A stretch of 64,000 nt of DNA from Fasciola hepatica (taxonomy: Eukaryota; Platyhelminthes; Trematoda; Plagiorchiida; Fasciolidae), in the NCBI GenBank assembly GCA_948099385.1, contig CANUEZ040000140.1:3348001-3412000 (forward strand), given 5' to 3'. Below are positions 45,828-57,209 of the stretch, one piece after another. A model generated the notes under the pieces. The model was not told the DNA's origin. It saw only the letters and a program-made list of their open reading frames with translations, and ran no database searches. Within the stretch, counting starts at the first letter, position 1. Each line of letters opens with the position of its first letter. The position numbers and the translations under genes were made by a program.

Positions 45828-45850
45828 CGATTTTTACAACCGACTATTAA

Positions 45851-46410
45851 CAATAAGTTGGGAAGTTCGCCATGGATTTCCAAAACGACAGACCAGTGAA
45901 ATTACAATCGGTAGTTATGATTTCATTTTTTTCTGGTCTCCTAGCGACTACAACAACACCCAACATCGTCTGTGTGTTGTTATTACGGTCCAACATCCGC
46001 CGGCGCTCTCAGGCGCTATTTTCTTCCAGTTTGCTTTTCCCTCTCTCAGACGGATCTACACAGTCACGTTGGCTTCATCCGTAGCCTCGCTGACTCCCGT
46101 GCACGTTCAAGGAGCCAACCGCTCACTGGACAACGGGACGATTGGTCAGCCTGACACTGGAGAAAGCAACTGGACGTCTTTTTGGATGGACCTGACGAAG
46201 CATTTCCCGGCTTGCATTCGTTTGAGACCCGTGGGCGCCAAAACACAGTTGGACCTACGCACATCGGACCTCGAGAGTGCAGGCACCGGTAAACTCATCA
46301 GCAGTCGTTCGACGTCACCAACAATATAACGGACAAGCTATGAGGGGTTCCTGGACAACCAATAATTCCGGCTTACCATCACGATCGAAGCCCAACTCCG
46401 TCGGACTTCT
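45851..46410 (+). other. Gypsy copy 1 3' untranslated region
   Basis: About 560 nt without a credible frame between Pol and the polypurine tract; no envelope-like gene. In copy 2 the part up to 46,027 is deleted. Confidence 0.7.
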
Positions 46411-46423
46411 AGGAGGAGGCCCC
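46411..46423 (+). promoter_or_regulatory. Polypurine tract of Gypsy copy 1
   Basis: AGGAGGAGGCCCC directly before the 3' LTR; expected primer for plus-strand DNA synthesis. Confidence 0.75.
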
Positions 46424-46731
46424 TGTAGCGGTTGCCATCTTCGTTCATACTTTTACCACGTTTATTGTTTAACTGAACGCTGACTGCCAAGCGCGGTTGC
46501 CATTTGACCGTTGCTCTTGCGCACGCTCCCACGCACGCTCCCAAATACACGCTAACCACTATCTCTCCCAATCGCCTTCTCGTTCTCACGGGTCGTGGAG
46601 AATACTGTTCTGGTTAACATATTTGTGCAGTGCCGCACATTAGAGTAACGTACAGGTGGTCCGCGCAGTACGAAGGACCGAAGCACGCGTTTACTAAGGA
46701 AACCGCGAAGTAAGGTCTAATCGACCTTACA
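46424..46731 (+). repeat. 3' LTR of Gypsy copy 1 (308 bp)
   Basis: Pairs with 41,298-41,605; 6 differences. Followed by the AATA duplication at 46,732-46,735. Confidence 0.95.
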
Positions 46732-46735
46732 AATA

Positions 46736-47369
46736 GGAATAGAATTCGTTCCGGTATACTTTGTGAGTGTTACCATCGGAATTGTCGCAGGCCTTCTGAC
46801 GATGACTTCAGGCTTTATGTTTTGGGGATTAGCTTGCACGGGAGTTGTGATGCCTGTGTAACTGCATGCAAACCCTTATTACAAGGGGTCTCAAGGAAGA
46901 AAGAGAGTTGCGCAACCGAACAAAAAGATGAGGTCAAAACCGGGCATCGGAAAATATCGTGGAAAAAAGAACCCTAAATGGTTTTCAAAAAATGGCCATT
47001 TTCTCAGCACGATCGGGTTCATCACGAATCCGTCTGCTAGTAAGCTACCTTGCAGCTCTTCATGCTGAATATTAGAATCGAAAGAGTTTTGGCTTCCGGT
47101 TGACTGGTGCTTGTTTCTTCGAGCAACCCGCCTAACGGAGCTCGAGTCACTTCATGCGGCCGCCTGAGAAGGATTTTCATCATTTCACACCACCCTTTGT
47201 GTCCCGCTCCCAGTAAAAGCATGACACACTCCTCTGTGGCTTCCCCTGCCCTATTCTTTCACTGACGTATTAACTATTGTAAACGCCGCCTATCTCCTCC
47301 CGAATTGAGTTAAAATAGGTCTGAAACTGTCGGATAAATTTTGCACTGGTCGCCGACGGCCCTTTCAGC
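46736..47369. other. Unassigned sequence
   Basis: No motif recognised; lies beyond the C-terminal end of a minus-strand LINE and may be its eroded tail. Confidence 0.35.
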
Positions 47370-48100
47370 TGTTCAAATGCTTCATTTGGCCCTCCTCGTC
47401 CATCTAGAAAAAGAGGAGAATTGCCAAAGCTGCCAATCGTCCTGTATACGGTAAGTTCCGGATACCTAAGATGGTCTTTGTAAACCTCCTATGCACATGT
47501 TCTAGTAAATATCCACCTTTAACCGATGAAGGCGCCCGTACTTGAATGGTCTACTCCAGGTAGGGCCGGACAATGGCCGCGTATATTGGGATCACGACCC
47601 TGGGGTTTATGAAATTAGCCGTCCCTCGGAGTTGATAGCAAGCACGTTTTGAACGATCTTATATGTCACCTTCATTGCCGAAAAACAATTCCAATTAAGC
47701 GATTCAGTCCTCAACACAAGTCCGATCACGTCCAGCCGTCTGAAGTTTCCTCTCCACCTGTCAAGGGGCTTTTCGCGACCTATAACATAAAGGGACCGCG
47801 ACGTGCTATGATCAGTTTTGTCAAGTGGTGCGGCGATCTCTATGTCCCTCACAGTTGACTTGGTATTTGGTTATTTCGACATCAAATAAGGCGGGGGTGT
47901 GTCTGTCCTTCCAGCTCTTAGGCTGGTCAACATGTTGGGAAAGGGTTATTTATGGCCCGTATCAATAAACTTGTGACCGGAGAAAGATCTTCACGTCCAT
48001 CCACTTTCCCGGTCTAAATCTGGGGCATTTCGTTTTCCGACTATCTGAACGTGAACACTCGTTCCGAAGGCTCTTCGCAATTAACTCGCAAGGCCTGTGC
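47370..48100 (-). mobile_element. LINE ORF2 post-palm fragment, decayed
   Basis: Minus-strand blocks in order: VRDIEIAAP-like (47,850), KVTYKIVQNVLAIN (47,680), PIYAAIVRPYLE (47,600-47,565), then LLEHVHRRFTKTILGIRNLP and YTGRLAALA (47,510-47,420). This is the 'rDlGi...aykvl..i...y.aiVRPyLEY...lE.vqRRfTK.i.gir.LpY..RL..L' series of CR1/Jockey-group ORF2. One in-frame TAG falls right after VRPYLE. The upper limit is approximate. Confidence 0.65.
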
Positions 48101-50639
48101 TTTCTTCAGCGGTGCCGGGGGTTTGTAGCAGGCGCAGGTAATAAGCGTCTCCCTACCTGCCGAAGTAACTGTGGCAGAAACGGCATGAATTCTCGGCGTT
48201 GCAAAACAGGGAGCTTGCTTCTGCTACAGGTGTTGAGCAACTAACAATAGTACACCACCAGATTTGCCATCCTTACTGTAAGCGAAATCCTTTCGACCGT
48301 CAACTTTGACCGTTTCGATTGAATTCCACTCAGATTCGTGCGACCTAGCTGCTTTAAGCCTTTCTAGGGTGCACCTTCTCGGTGTGGTTTACTTGGCGGC
48401 TTGAACAAATTTCAAAAGACTTCAACTGATAGACTTATTAATCCGAAACACGGTTCTACAATCGGTACAACGGTAACGAACAATGAATAGACAAAACATA
48501 CAGCCAAATTTTGAACCGAGCGAGACACAGATCGTGGATAGTCAAATTTACAGTTAAACCAGGCGGGAGCTTTATATGTTCATTCAAACAGATGCAGGTC
48601 AATGTCAGAAAGAGGGAAACGGATAGGACAGATCAAGTAGCATGAAAGAAAAAGATCAAATCCATTTGAATTAAATAAAACCATATTGACACGCTACCGT
48701 CAGATTGGATTAAGGACCAATCTCGAATCGGGACTGAGTTCAGTAAAATGACCAACTTTGTGCCAACACAGGGGAATGACTTGGAAGAGATTAACTTGTA
48801 GGATGTGACTACTAACGAGCTGTTAGTAGCCAGCAAGAAAAACGTTTAGTTCATATGAAAAGTACACTCATTGTCTAGGTCATATTTGGAGTACTCCCAT
48901 AGTCCAGGTGGCTCTTCGTCACATCCGCCGTTTAACTGTGTTTTGGGGAGGGCATTACAGTCTGCTCCGGTAGCTTCTATTTGAAGTTCCCTCCGCTAGT
49001 CGCCTACGACACAAATATTGCTGCAGATTATCAATGGGCCCTTTTGCCCCCTGACCACTTCCTCTGCCACAGCTTCTGCACTTGAGCGCTGAGCCTGAAA
49101 GCAGCGCTTTTTTCGCCAAGGAAGTTGACGGTTAGAAGATGGGAGGAACACTTCCTCGCTTGAGGCAGTCCATAGGTATCCCTCTCTGGGCTTTCTGATT
49201 CCATGGCATGGTGACTGTCTTGAGTACTTTGGTGAGGGCCCAGGTTCTGGTAACTTCCCGTCGGATGAATTGCTGAGGGCTTTTATGCCTGTTTGGGCAC
49301 ACATTTTTGACTGTCCAGTTTCAGCATAGTGCCCATTCGTACTGGATATACGAAGTTGTGCCTACTCCGATTAGCATTGCTGGGTTCCATTCAAATAGGA
49401 AGGCAGTGGACAAGGTGTACCTTCTCAACCGCTGCCAAGAGAAGTTCCTTATCAGTTCAGTTCAGTTCAGTTTTCATGGGACAGATAACGGCCACGGCCA
49501 ATCGAGCTTCCAGAATTCCTCCAATGGTATGCACACCAGTTATGCGCCCACCACTGCCGAGTGGCGGGGCACCTAAACTTTAAAAGAAGAAGAGTGCACA
49601 TTGTTTGTTTCCCAGTCTTTAGGCTTTCACTTTCTCAGGCGCACGGCCAGCTCTAATAAAGCTAGCAAGGAAATACCCAGATATCTCAGGATATCCACCA
49701 TATAATACTTATAATAACTGATTGTTTCGTGGACACCCGAAGCACCCTCGGGTGCATTACTATATGGTACAAGTGAGGTCACAATAGGGATTAGTGGATA
49801 ATCAGTTGGGCATATGCAGCACAAAAGAGTAAAGAGGTTTCAGTGGTCACATGAATGAGTACCCCGCAAAATTGAATGAGAAAGTCAAGTGGACTCAGAG
49901 CCCAACTGTTTGTGAAATGGGCTCCGTGGTCAGGGTACGTATTCAAACAAGGCAGAGATGGAATGAAAACTCGCAATATTTCGGATGGCATTGATATAAA
50001 GTATCAGAGGATAATATACCGGCAGAAAAATTTCCGAAAAAGCACTGGGGAAAATTTGGAAAATTTGTTGGCGGTGACGTATATGCACTCGAATCAATAG
50101 CTCAAATGGCCCGGAAAATAGCAGAAACATAATACCAAAGGAGTTGCGAGGAGTTGTGCAAACGAAACAGAGAGATTGATTTACTACAAAGTTTGTATTT
50201 ACTGTCTAGCTAGAGGTTGTAGAAGACACACTCAGAAGTTGGAGTATTGGGATGCCTGAGCCTGAAAATCTGGCGAAGCAGAGTGACGGAATTTGACAGG
50301 TTACTGAAAGTCTATTCAAAGTTTTGTTCTGGGTTGATTAGTGAACACAAGTTGATAACAAAGTGGACGGAGGGGTTGATATACGATAATTTTATGAGGT
50401 TATTTAGGGGTAATCTGTCTACGCCACCACTGCGCTACACCACGGCGAGGTTTTAGTAGATTTCGCTAATTTTTGATATCAGTTATTCTAGGAATATTTT
50501 GCCAGCAACCTATATCAAACGTTCCACCATTGCCATATTTAAGAAGTCTACTCCTTATCCGAACTACCAGTTCCTCATTACTCGTTTCAGCGACCCAGAG
50601 TTAGCTACAAAATAAACAGCTGCAACTGTACTTATCTGT
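48101..50639. other. Unassigned, partly purine-rich; pentanucleotide repeat near 49,453
   Basis: A 102-codon minus frame (49,304-48,996) and an 89-codon plus frame (49,307-49,576) are unrecognised. About four copies of TTCAG lie at 49,453-49,476. 49,640-50,460 is purine-rich and may be an old repeat X copy, but I could not align it firmly. Confidence 0.3.
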
Positions 50640-50709
50640 CCTTGGGTTGTCTATCCGCTAGTCATCATCACAGATCCTATCGCCTACCACCAATATTCTG
50701 TAAAAAGAA

Positions 50710-51349
50710 ATGGCGGTGTCAACGAGCAAGCGGTCTCAACCAATGGCTTCTCGCTATACAGCAAATCAGAAACCCAAACAACCTGAACACAAAGACACTC
50801 CCAATATGAAAGAAATATTTGTGGAAGCCAGTGGAAGGGCCAGTGCCATTGAAAGTAACTTGGTAAGTACGTCTACCCGGATCGAGTTGGTTGATAATAT
50901 ATTAACAAAACTAACACCACTAACCTGCCTTCTTTAGCCCTTGACACTCTCTGGTCCCCAGAACCTGATAGCAGCCAGTCAGTTTCTTGACTCAGTGGCA
51001 TCAGAAATCCTGCTACAGCTGCAGAATGTAAAAAAATGCAGTTTTCTTCAACATCCCTGATCGGCTAGACATTACAATGGTCACATTTACTATGCTTCGA
51101 GCAGCTGGCACGGCCCACTTTCCATGTCACTGCGGAAGACTAAGAAAAAGGTCACAAAAGCAATCTTGTCCACTCCTTTTTCAATTTCCCGATGAAAAAA
51201 TCACTAGAGAATTCATCATTAAACAGCGTATAGTCGCAACTGCTTCACAGTTTAGACCAATCAAGATACAAGCTGACAGAAAGCCACTACAAAAAGAAGT
51301 GATAAGATGTGTCGCTTTACATTCCAATCACATTGGCATTAAGATTTAG
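50710..51349 (+). pseudogene. LINE ORF1 (nucleic-acid-binding protein), broken
   Basis: Two frames. The first 75 codons (50,710-50,937) are polar, with a possible coiled coil (SAIESNLVSTSTRIELVDNI). The second (51,077-51,349) reads LRKRSQKQSCPLLFQFPDEK and IKIQADRKPLQKEV, a pattern I know from ORF1 proteins of worm CR1-like LINEs, with an 'FNIPD' block just upstream in the other frame. Further ORF1 sequence probably runs to about 51,900. Function (RNA binding, chaperone) is from the family, not shown here. Confidence 0.5.
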
Positions 51350-52312
51350 AAGTCACCCTCTTCCCCAAGCACTTTAGCGAGGATCAACAAAACCCCTCAC
51401 ACTTCTGCCCCTAGAAGATCCACAGGGTAAGTTGTCCTGGACGAATCTTTCTCCACCTCTCCACAGCTACCCCAGCCAAAACAACAACATGTAGCGACAA
51501 TACCTGCGAGCTCATCCCAGGGGGGTTCTCACAATACGCCTCCAGCTCCGGACAACCGTTCCACGGGACTTCAAGTTCTCAAATAAATAAAACCTGTAGC
51601 ACTAATATCTGTCCCCATAGGCCCCCGTTTAAAAACCGATAAAAAGCCCATGCCTGCAAATGGCATGTCACGTAAGTCTCTGACAATAAATAACCGTCCA
51701 GAAGAGGGGGTCAACGAGAGGTTAGCTGCCAAGGCTAAGTTTCCGTGCGGGCAAACTATACGGAGATGCACGAACAATGGCAATGATCGTTCCTTCTCTA
51801 GACCAAATTCCACCGACCGACCTCCCTCATTTGGGATACCCTCGTTTCTCTTAGCATGTGAAACAAAAAAGCACTTCCAATGTGATGATACAACAACAAT
51901 GGGACCATACCCGTAATAAAAATAGATGGTATGACGAGCGAACTTCGTTCACACCTAACTCCGGACCAATGAAGCCTTCCTATCAGCCTAATCTCCCACT
52001 ATTTTTTATCTTTCCTACCTCCTCCTCTGCTAAACTATCCGAGAGCATCGCATATCCCCCCATCTACCGGCAGGTACCCTATATCTAGCCAAAGTGCCTA
52101 ATTTTTCCACACGAACCGTGGGCACAACATAGCCCCATAACCTAGATATGCCTCATATGAAGCTTTCTAATCAGCCGTATGGTAGTGTAATACCCAACGC
52201 CCTGTTATTTAATATTCCACATGCGGACCCAAGTCCTCCCTTTGTAGATGGCGACTTAAGCGAGCTTGCATCCTGCGCTAGTGATTCTTTTCAGGTTAAA
52301 TGCAGCGGTCAA

Positions 52313-55134
52313 TGAAAGGTCAGTACTAATATCAATGATGATGTCAGAAGCACTGGACGTTTTACACTGCTATTGGTCAAAGCACGCGCTATTAGGGACA
52401 AAACCCAATACATACGATCGGCTGCACTAACAAATGACTATAACTTTATTTTAGTGACGGAATCTTTGTTATCGGACTGCTATCTAGTAGAGGAAGTTGA
52501 GGTACTTGGCTACAAATCCTTCAGTAAAGGCAGAACACATCAACGTGGTGGAGGCTGTCTAGTGTATGTGGAGGAAACTCCCAGGGCGACAAGCTTTTAG
52601 CATCTTATCCTAGACGGCACTGTCGACTCTGTATGGCTGAACGTTGAAGTCGAACGTCAAGAACTGATACTAGGTTGCGTGTACCGTCCGCCTAGATCTA
52701 GTCCTGATAGCTTCCTGCAAATTATAGAGGCACTCAACTTAATTAGTGATCTTAAAGTAGGCCCAAAATTGATAGCTGGTGACTTTAATGCACCAGAAAT
52801 ATGCTGGACATCACTCACAGCACCACGCCATTTACTGCAGTTTTTGAATGCAATTCACCTAGGAGGATGGAAGCAGCACGTCACGTCCCCAACCAGACGC
52901 GACCACACTCTTGACTTAATCTTGTCACTAGGATTAACCCAGGTTATAACAAAAGTTTAGAATAACCTACCCGAGAGTGATCACGCAACTGTCCACTGCT
53001 GCTCCACAGTGCCCATAAAATATAAACAGCCGACACCCCCGCAAAAACCATATCATAAGGCTAACTGGAATATACTACCTTCTCTGATTCGCAGCCAAAA
53101 TTGGGACACCTTCTTTTTAAGTGCTGATCCCCAGCTGGTGGCAGATCATTTTTATTCTATCTTTGAACGATGCCTCAACCGAATAACCCCGTCACAAGGG
53201 TCGTCAGTCCGCCCTAAAGACAATAAATTGTCTCGTCTCAACTTGAAGTTAAGTAGACTCCAAAGCGTTTATCTTAAAACAAGGGACTTTTCACTTTATC
53301 GCTTGGCTGAAAAGATAAAACTGTACTCTGAGAGTGAAATAATACAACAGGAACATAGGGTCTTAAGTGGTACCAAGAAAGTCGAGATTCTTGCAAATTC
53401 GATAAAGTCGAGGAACCCCAAAATAACGTCATCTATCTCTTCTATCTCTTTCAATAACACGTGCCTCGACAAACCGCTGGACAAAACAGAAACGCTTAAC
53501 ATGTTTTTTGCTTCTTCCTTAACTAGTGACACAGCACCATTTTTCTGCAATCCACCAGTACCACCATATGAGCCACTTTCTTCTATAACATTCCTGCCCT
53601 CCGAAATCGAGCCTTTAATTTCAAATATCAGAATGTCTTTCCACCCCGGATCGGACTCGTTACCATCGGCCATCTTTAAACTGGGTGGCCCAGATATCCC
53701 AATTCTTTTATCAAATTTATTCGTTTTGTCTATGCTCTTTAGTTGGCATCCTATACAGTGAAAAACTTCGGTAATTATTCCAATTCATAAGAGAACACGT
53801 GAGAACCCAGCCAACTACCGGCCTGTGAACCATACCCCAGTATTATCGAGGATTATGGAAACATCAATAAAAGTTAAACTAACAGATCACCTCCTTAAAA
53901 ACCACCTTATAAGTGAAGGTCAGCAAGATTTCCTAAAGCATCGATCCTGCGCAACTTGCGTGACTGACTTTCTGAATCTTATTACGATAGCTGCCAACGA
54001 TGGTAAGGCAGTGATCTCAGTCTTTTTAGACATGTCTAAGGCCTTTGATCGGGTATCTCACATTCGTTTGTTGTCAAAGGCTACGACATACTGCATTGTT
54101 GACCCACTACATTTCTGGCTAGAACGGTACTTGTCCTCGCGCAGTCCAGTGGTAAACTTTGATGGCACAATTTCCACACCCAGCCCTGTAACCAGCGGTG
54201 TGATCCAGGGAAGTGTACTGGGTCCGTTGTTGTTTCTCATGTACGTAAATGACATATTTACCATGGTTCGCCATGGAACTCCGTTTTTATTTGCTGACGA
54301 CGTAAAGTTGCTGTACACCTTCGACCATAATTCACCGGGTAATAATATAGCAAAAATATCGGAGGACTTACGGATGCTCAATTCGTGGTGTACCGATTGG
54401 GTAATGAAGTTCTCGGCGGACAAAAGCTGCATTTTTACATACAAGTGTCATGTCCCTCCTGAAACGTTTAGTATAGGTGGTTATCTGATCCCCAACAAGT
54501 TATCCGTACGCGACCTGGGCATATACCACTCCTGTTAATTTGACTTCTCGGGGCAAACATACACACAAATTGCTAGGTCCCGCAGGTTATCAGGATTCGT
54601 CTACAAAACATTCCGTTTGCGTGAAAGTAAACTCAGTGTCTATACAACACACGTTAGACCATAACTAGAGTATAGTTCAATAGTTGGCTTCAACAAGCGC
54701 CAGACCGATAGGATCGCCATCGAAAATGTTCAGCGCACCTTTGCTAAACAAATAGTTGGATATTCATTTAGTCTCAACTATAAACAGCGCCGTGACCAGC
54801 TACACCTCGAACCTCTTTGGCTCCGACGGGTAAAGAACAACTTGTCCTTTTTCCACTCACTATTAAAATATAGATCCTGAAAAGCCTCCCTTCGTTACGG
54901 CACTGCAGTCATTCGGTCATTGTTCAGTCCCCGAGAACCAGCCTACGGTCCAATTTTTTTATTGGTAAATATTCACAAATGTGGAAGAAACTTCCACCAA
55001 ATATCGGTGCAATAGGCCAATTGCCGAGATTAAAAGAGGAATTAAACAAACGGCTTGACGTCCTGACACTCGTATCAAACAATGATCCATACACTTCGGA
55101 GGAGCGAGCGTACGAAGTTGGTTTGGGCTACTGA
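52313..55134 (+). pseudogene. LINE ORF2: endonuclease and reverse transcriptase
   Basis: One frame throughout to about 54,880. Endonuclease: VTESLLSDCYL (52,454), GCVYRPPRSS (52,675), IAGDFNAPEICW (52,771) and PESDHATVHC (52,971). Reverse transcriptase: ANYRPVN (53,804), FLDMSKAFDRVSH (54,022), GVIQGSVLGPLLF (54,198), FLFADDVKLLY (54,286, catalytic ADD intact) and SVRDLGIYHSC (54,500). Thumb: VENVQRTFAKQIVGY-like near 54,725. C-terminus: KKLPPNIGAIGQLPRLKEEL and SEERAYEVGLGY, ending at TGA 55,132-55,134 after a late frame change. Premature stops at 52,598, 52,958, 53,759, 54,536, about 54,660 and about 54,878. Confidence 0.88.
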
Positions 55135-55314
55135 CACGCGGGTCTGAGTCGGAGGCTACGAGAGCTACGTACCACAAAAGTAGCCGTATATACCACTCAA
55201 GTTTTATTGATCTTTCGCGTACAACCTTGTGTTTTGCAAAGTCGAACCATCCACCAAGTAGTTCCAACTTCTAGATACTAGAGGTTTCCCTTTACCACTA
55301 ACCGTTGATCCGCA

Positions 55315-57209
55315 GCTGGGAGCACCCCAGAATGCGTTTTTCTATTTTTACCAATCCAGAAAACCACTGATGTGTGCATTCCCTTCGATGGCTCGGCTTA
55401 TACCTGGCCCACATTTCCCGCTGAGAATTAGATACTGCCCGTCATTTCGTCAATACCACATTGACCCTACTATCCAGGACCCCTCGCAACCTGGTCGCAA
55501 GCTCTTGGATTATTAGATCTCTGTGACAACGCCAATATCATTCAAGCGGAGCTCAACGGTGCGAGGCGCGGGCAGGTCCACCGCTTTGGCCCGTGCGCAT
55601 CGGGCCCGCAGGAAGTCAGCAACGATGTGCGCCCGATGCTAGAATGCGGATCGCATCTGCTGTCACCAAAAAACGTTTTAAGTTTGGGTGTCCGGCGCAC
55701 GGCCAGCCCCATCCACCAGCAAAGGGGACGGGAAAAAACATTTATACACCAGAAATGTTGCAAGTATGGGGCTATCACCCCCGGTTATCGCCTATGTTTC
55801 ATCGTACTCATCTCCATCGTCGCCATCTTAACTTACGGCTTCTTACGCCAGGCAAAATCTACTTTCCCTAGCACATAATTATCGCGGGGTTAGAAGACCT
55901 TTTCCGTACTCGGCTTACCGTTCTTGATCATTTTCCCGAGGATTCGTGCCAAACCACTCGCTTGTCCCATTCGCAAACTTAACCAATCCCCAAGATAAAA
56001 CTCGCCCTTTTTATCACAGTTATCGGTATATTTGAAGAAGGTCACATTTATTGATGCCGCACACTTCCGTCTCACAATGTCCAGACAGTATATTTCACTG
56101 AGGAATATTTGTCATCTGGAGCATCCCAACAGTCGGCGATATTGAGACAGTTCGCTCTCTCTATCAGTCCTTCTGTTCGCCCACACGGCTGTAGCATTGC
56201 AATATCTTCACCTTGGGAAGATTCATGCCCTCCTTATTTATTCACATCTGAGAGACATCTGTATCGCAGCGTTTTGATCTTTCGCTATCACGTGATCCAA
56301 CTTTCACAAGGAATACCAACAGATAGTATTTCACCTGTCAACTACTTCACCGCCCAACTTCGCGAACGTATTCATTGGATTTTGGCGCCTTTTCATATTT
56401 GGTATTCTATCTTGGTAAATCCTCTCAGACAAGTTTGCTCCTTGCATCTCTCTGGTCATCATTTTCAGCCCTTAGATAACGATTATCATACGTAAATACT
56501 CACTTGTCCTTCGAATGCTCGCCTTTGCAAGCCGTGTATCTGCGACTATCATGGCTACGCATCACAAATTGATATGTCGCCCAGTCCCCATTGCCATTTT
56601 GGTGCATCACATTCTACCTTTATGAAAATAAACAATGTGCGCAACGGTCACATGTTTACGTCCGGCCACTTCTTTCGCCATCACCTAGGCAATCTCTCTC
56701 AACAAATGAGTCCTTCACTGGGTATTCAACTGACTCAGCCAATATTTGGTCGCTGAACCTTACAAGAGTAATCTTCAAAAGGTTTTTCTTATTCTTTGTC
56801 TGCAAATTCATTCCTTTCATCGTCTGATTTCCAATCCAAAGCCGCGCCATTTTCCGCGGGGCGCTATAACTGACTGACATCTCCTTTGAAAACTTCTTTT
56901 TCCTGAAGGTGAACAAAACTTCCGTCAAGTCTGTTTGATTCTCTCGTTGCACAGTCCCTCTTTTTGTAATATTTCAGTAAGAGCCTACTACCTCCGACCA
57001 GCTCTACTCTGACTTGGCCGGCTTGGCCACCCGACCTTGGGTTCAAATTTGCCGGGCGCCGCCTTAAAGAGTAACTTAAATACTTTCTTCTGTACAATAT
57101 CGAGAGCACATACCTGAATCATCCTCTTGGAATGTGGACTCTGCGTCCAATCGTGCCGTTTGATCTTGCGTTACAGCACACCTCGGGGTTATCCGAAATA
57201 AACAATTAT
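55315..57209 (+). repeat. Tail repeat X, copy 1 (includes left inverted arm)
   Basis: Starts at least at 55,315, where 'gctgggagcacc..tgcgttttt' aligns with 58,475-58,520. Its 55,480-55,683 part also matches 58,780-58,910 and, inverted, 18,520-18,720. Pyrimidine-rich in this orientation. It ends in GAAATAAACAATTAT (57,195-57,209), with a canonical AATAAA signal about 8 nt before the end. It begins 180 nt after the ORF2 stop of the family A LINE. I read it as that LINE's long 3' untranslated tail. Confidence 0.6.
55684..57209 (+). repeat. Left arm of a 1,526-bp inverted repeat
   Basis: Matches 60,300-61,825 in inverted orientation without net length change and roughly 99.5% identity by eye. 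Differences include two near 57,120 ('atcatcctc' versus 'atcaccccc'), one at 57,192, one at 56,493 and one in the 'aaaacctt' stretch near 56,780. Frames inside (for example 128 codons at 56,109-56,495) are duplicated in the other arm but have no known motif; I do not call genes. Confidence 0.92.

Larger units (their letters stand above)
41298..46731 (+). mobile_element. Ty3/Gypsy (CsRn1-like) LTR retrotransposon, copy 1
   Basis: Full-length 5,434-bp element with 308-bp LTRs, a tRNA-Trp primer site, overlapping Gag and Pol, a polypurine tract and a 4-bp target duplication. Lineage is assigned from the C-H-C-C Gag knuckle plus the tRNA-Trp primer, both known for CsRn1. LTRs differ at 6 of 308 positions, all transitions. 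Two defects in Pol: a TGA at 43,356-43,358 and an apparent C-terminal frame change near 45,630. It lies in the opposite orientation to copy 2, 8.5 kb away. Confidence 0.96.
50640..55134 (+). mobile_element. LINE family A, most complete copy (ORF1 and ORF2)
   Basis: CR1/Jockey-group non-LTR retrotransposon in plus orientation with an ORF1 and an endonuclease-reverse transcriptase ORF2, about 4.5 kb of coding length. It is followed by repeat X (55,315 on), which also follows a second copy of this family, and so may be its 3' tail. ORF2 shows only nonsense changes over 2.6 kb, no frameshift until near the C-terminus, so it is dead but relatively recent. Exact 5' end not determined. Confidence 0.8.

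Noticed and set aside
56109..56495. 128-codon frame duplicated in both inverted arms (also 61,014-61,400), looking conserved
   Set aside because: Conservation only reflects the near-identical DNA of the arms; other repeat X copies do not keep the frame and no motif is present.
57001..57060. Possible tRNA-type promoter (B-box-like GGGTTCAAATTTG) suggesting a SINE
   Set aside because: No A box at proper spacing on the same strand and no cloverleaf could be drawn.
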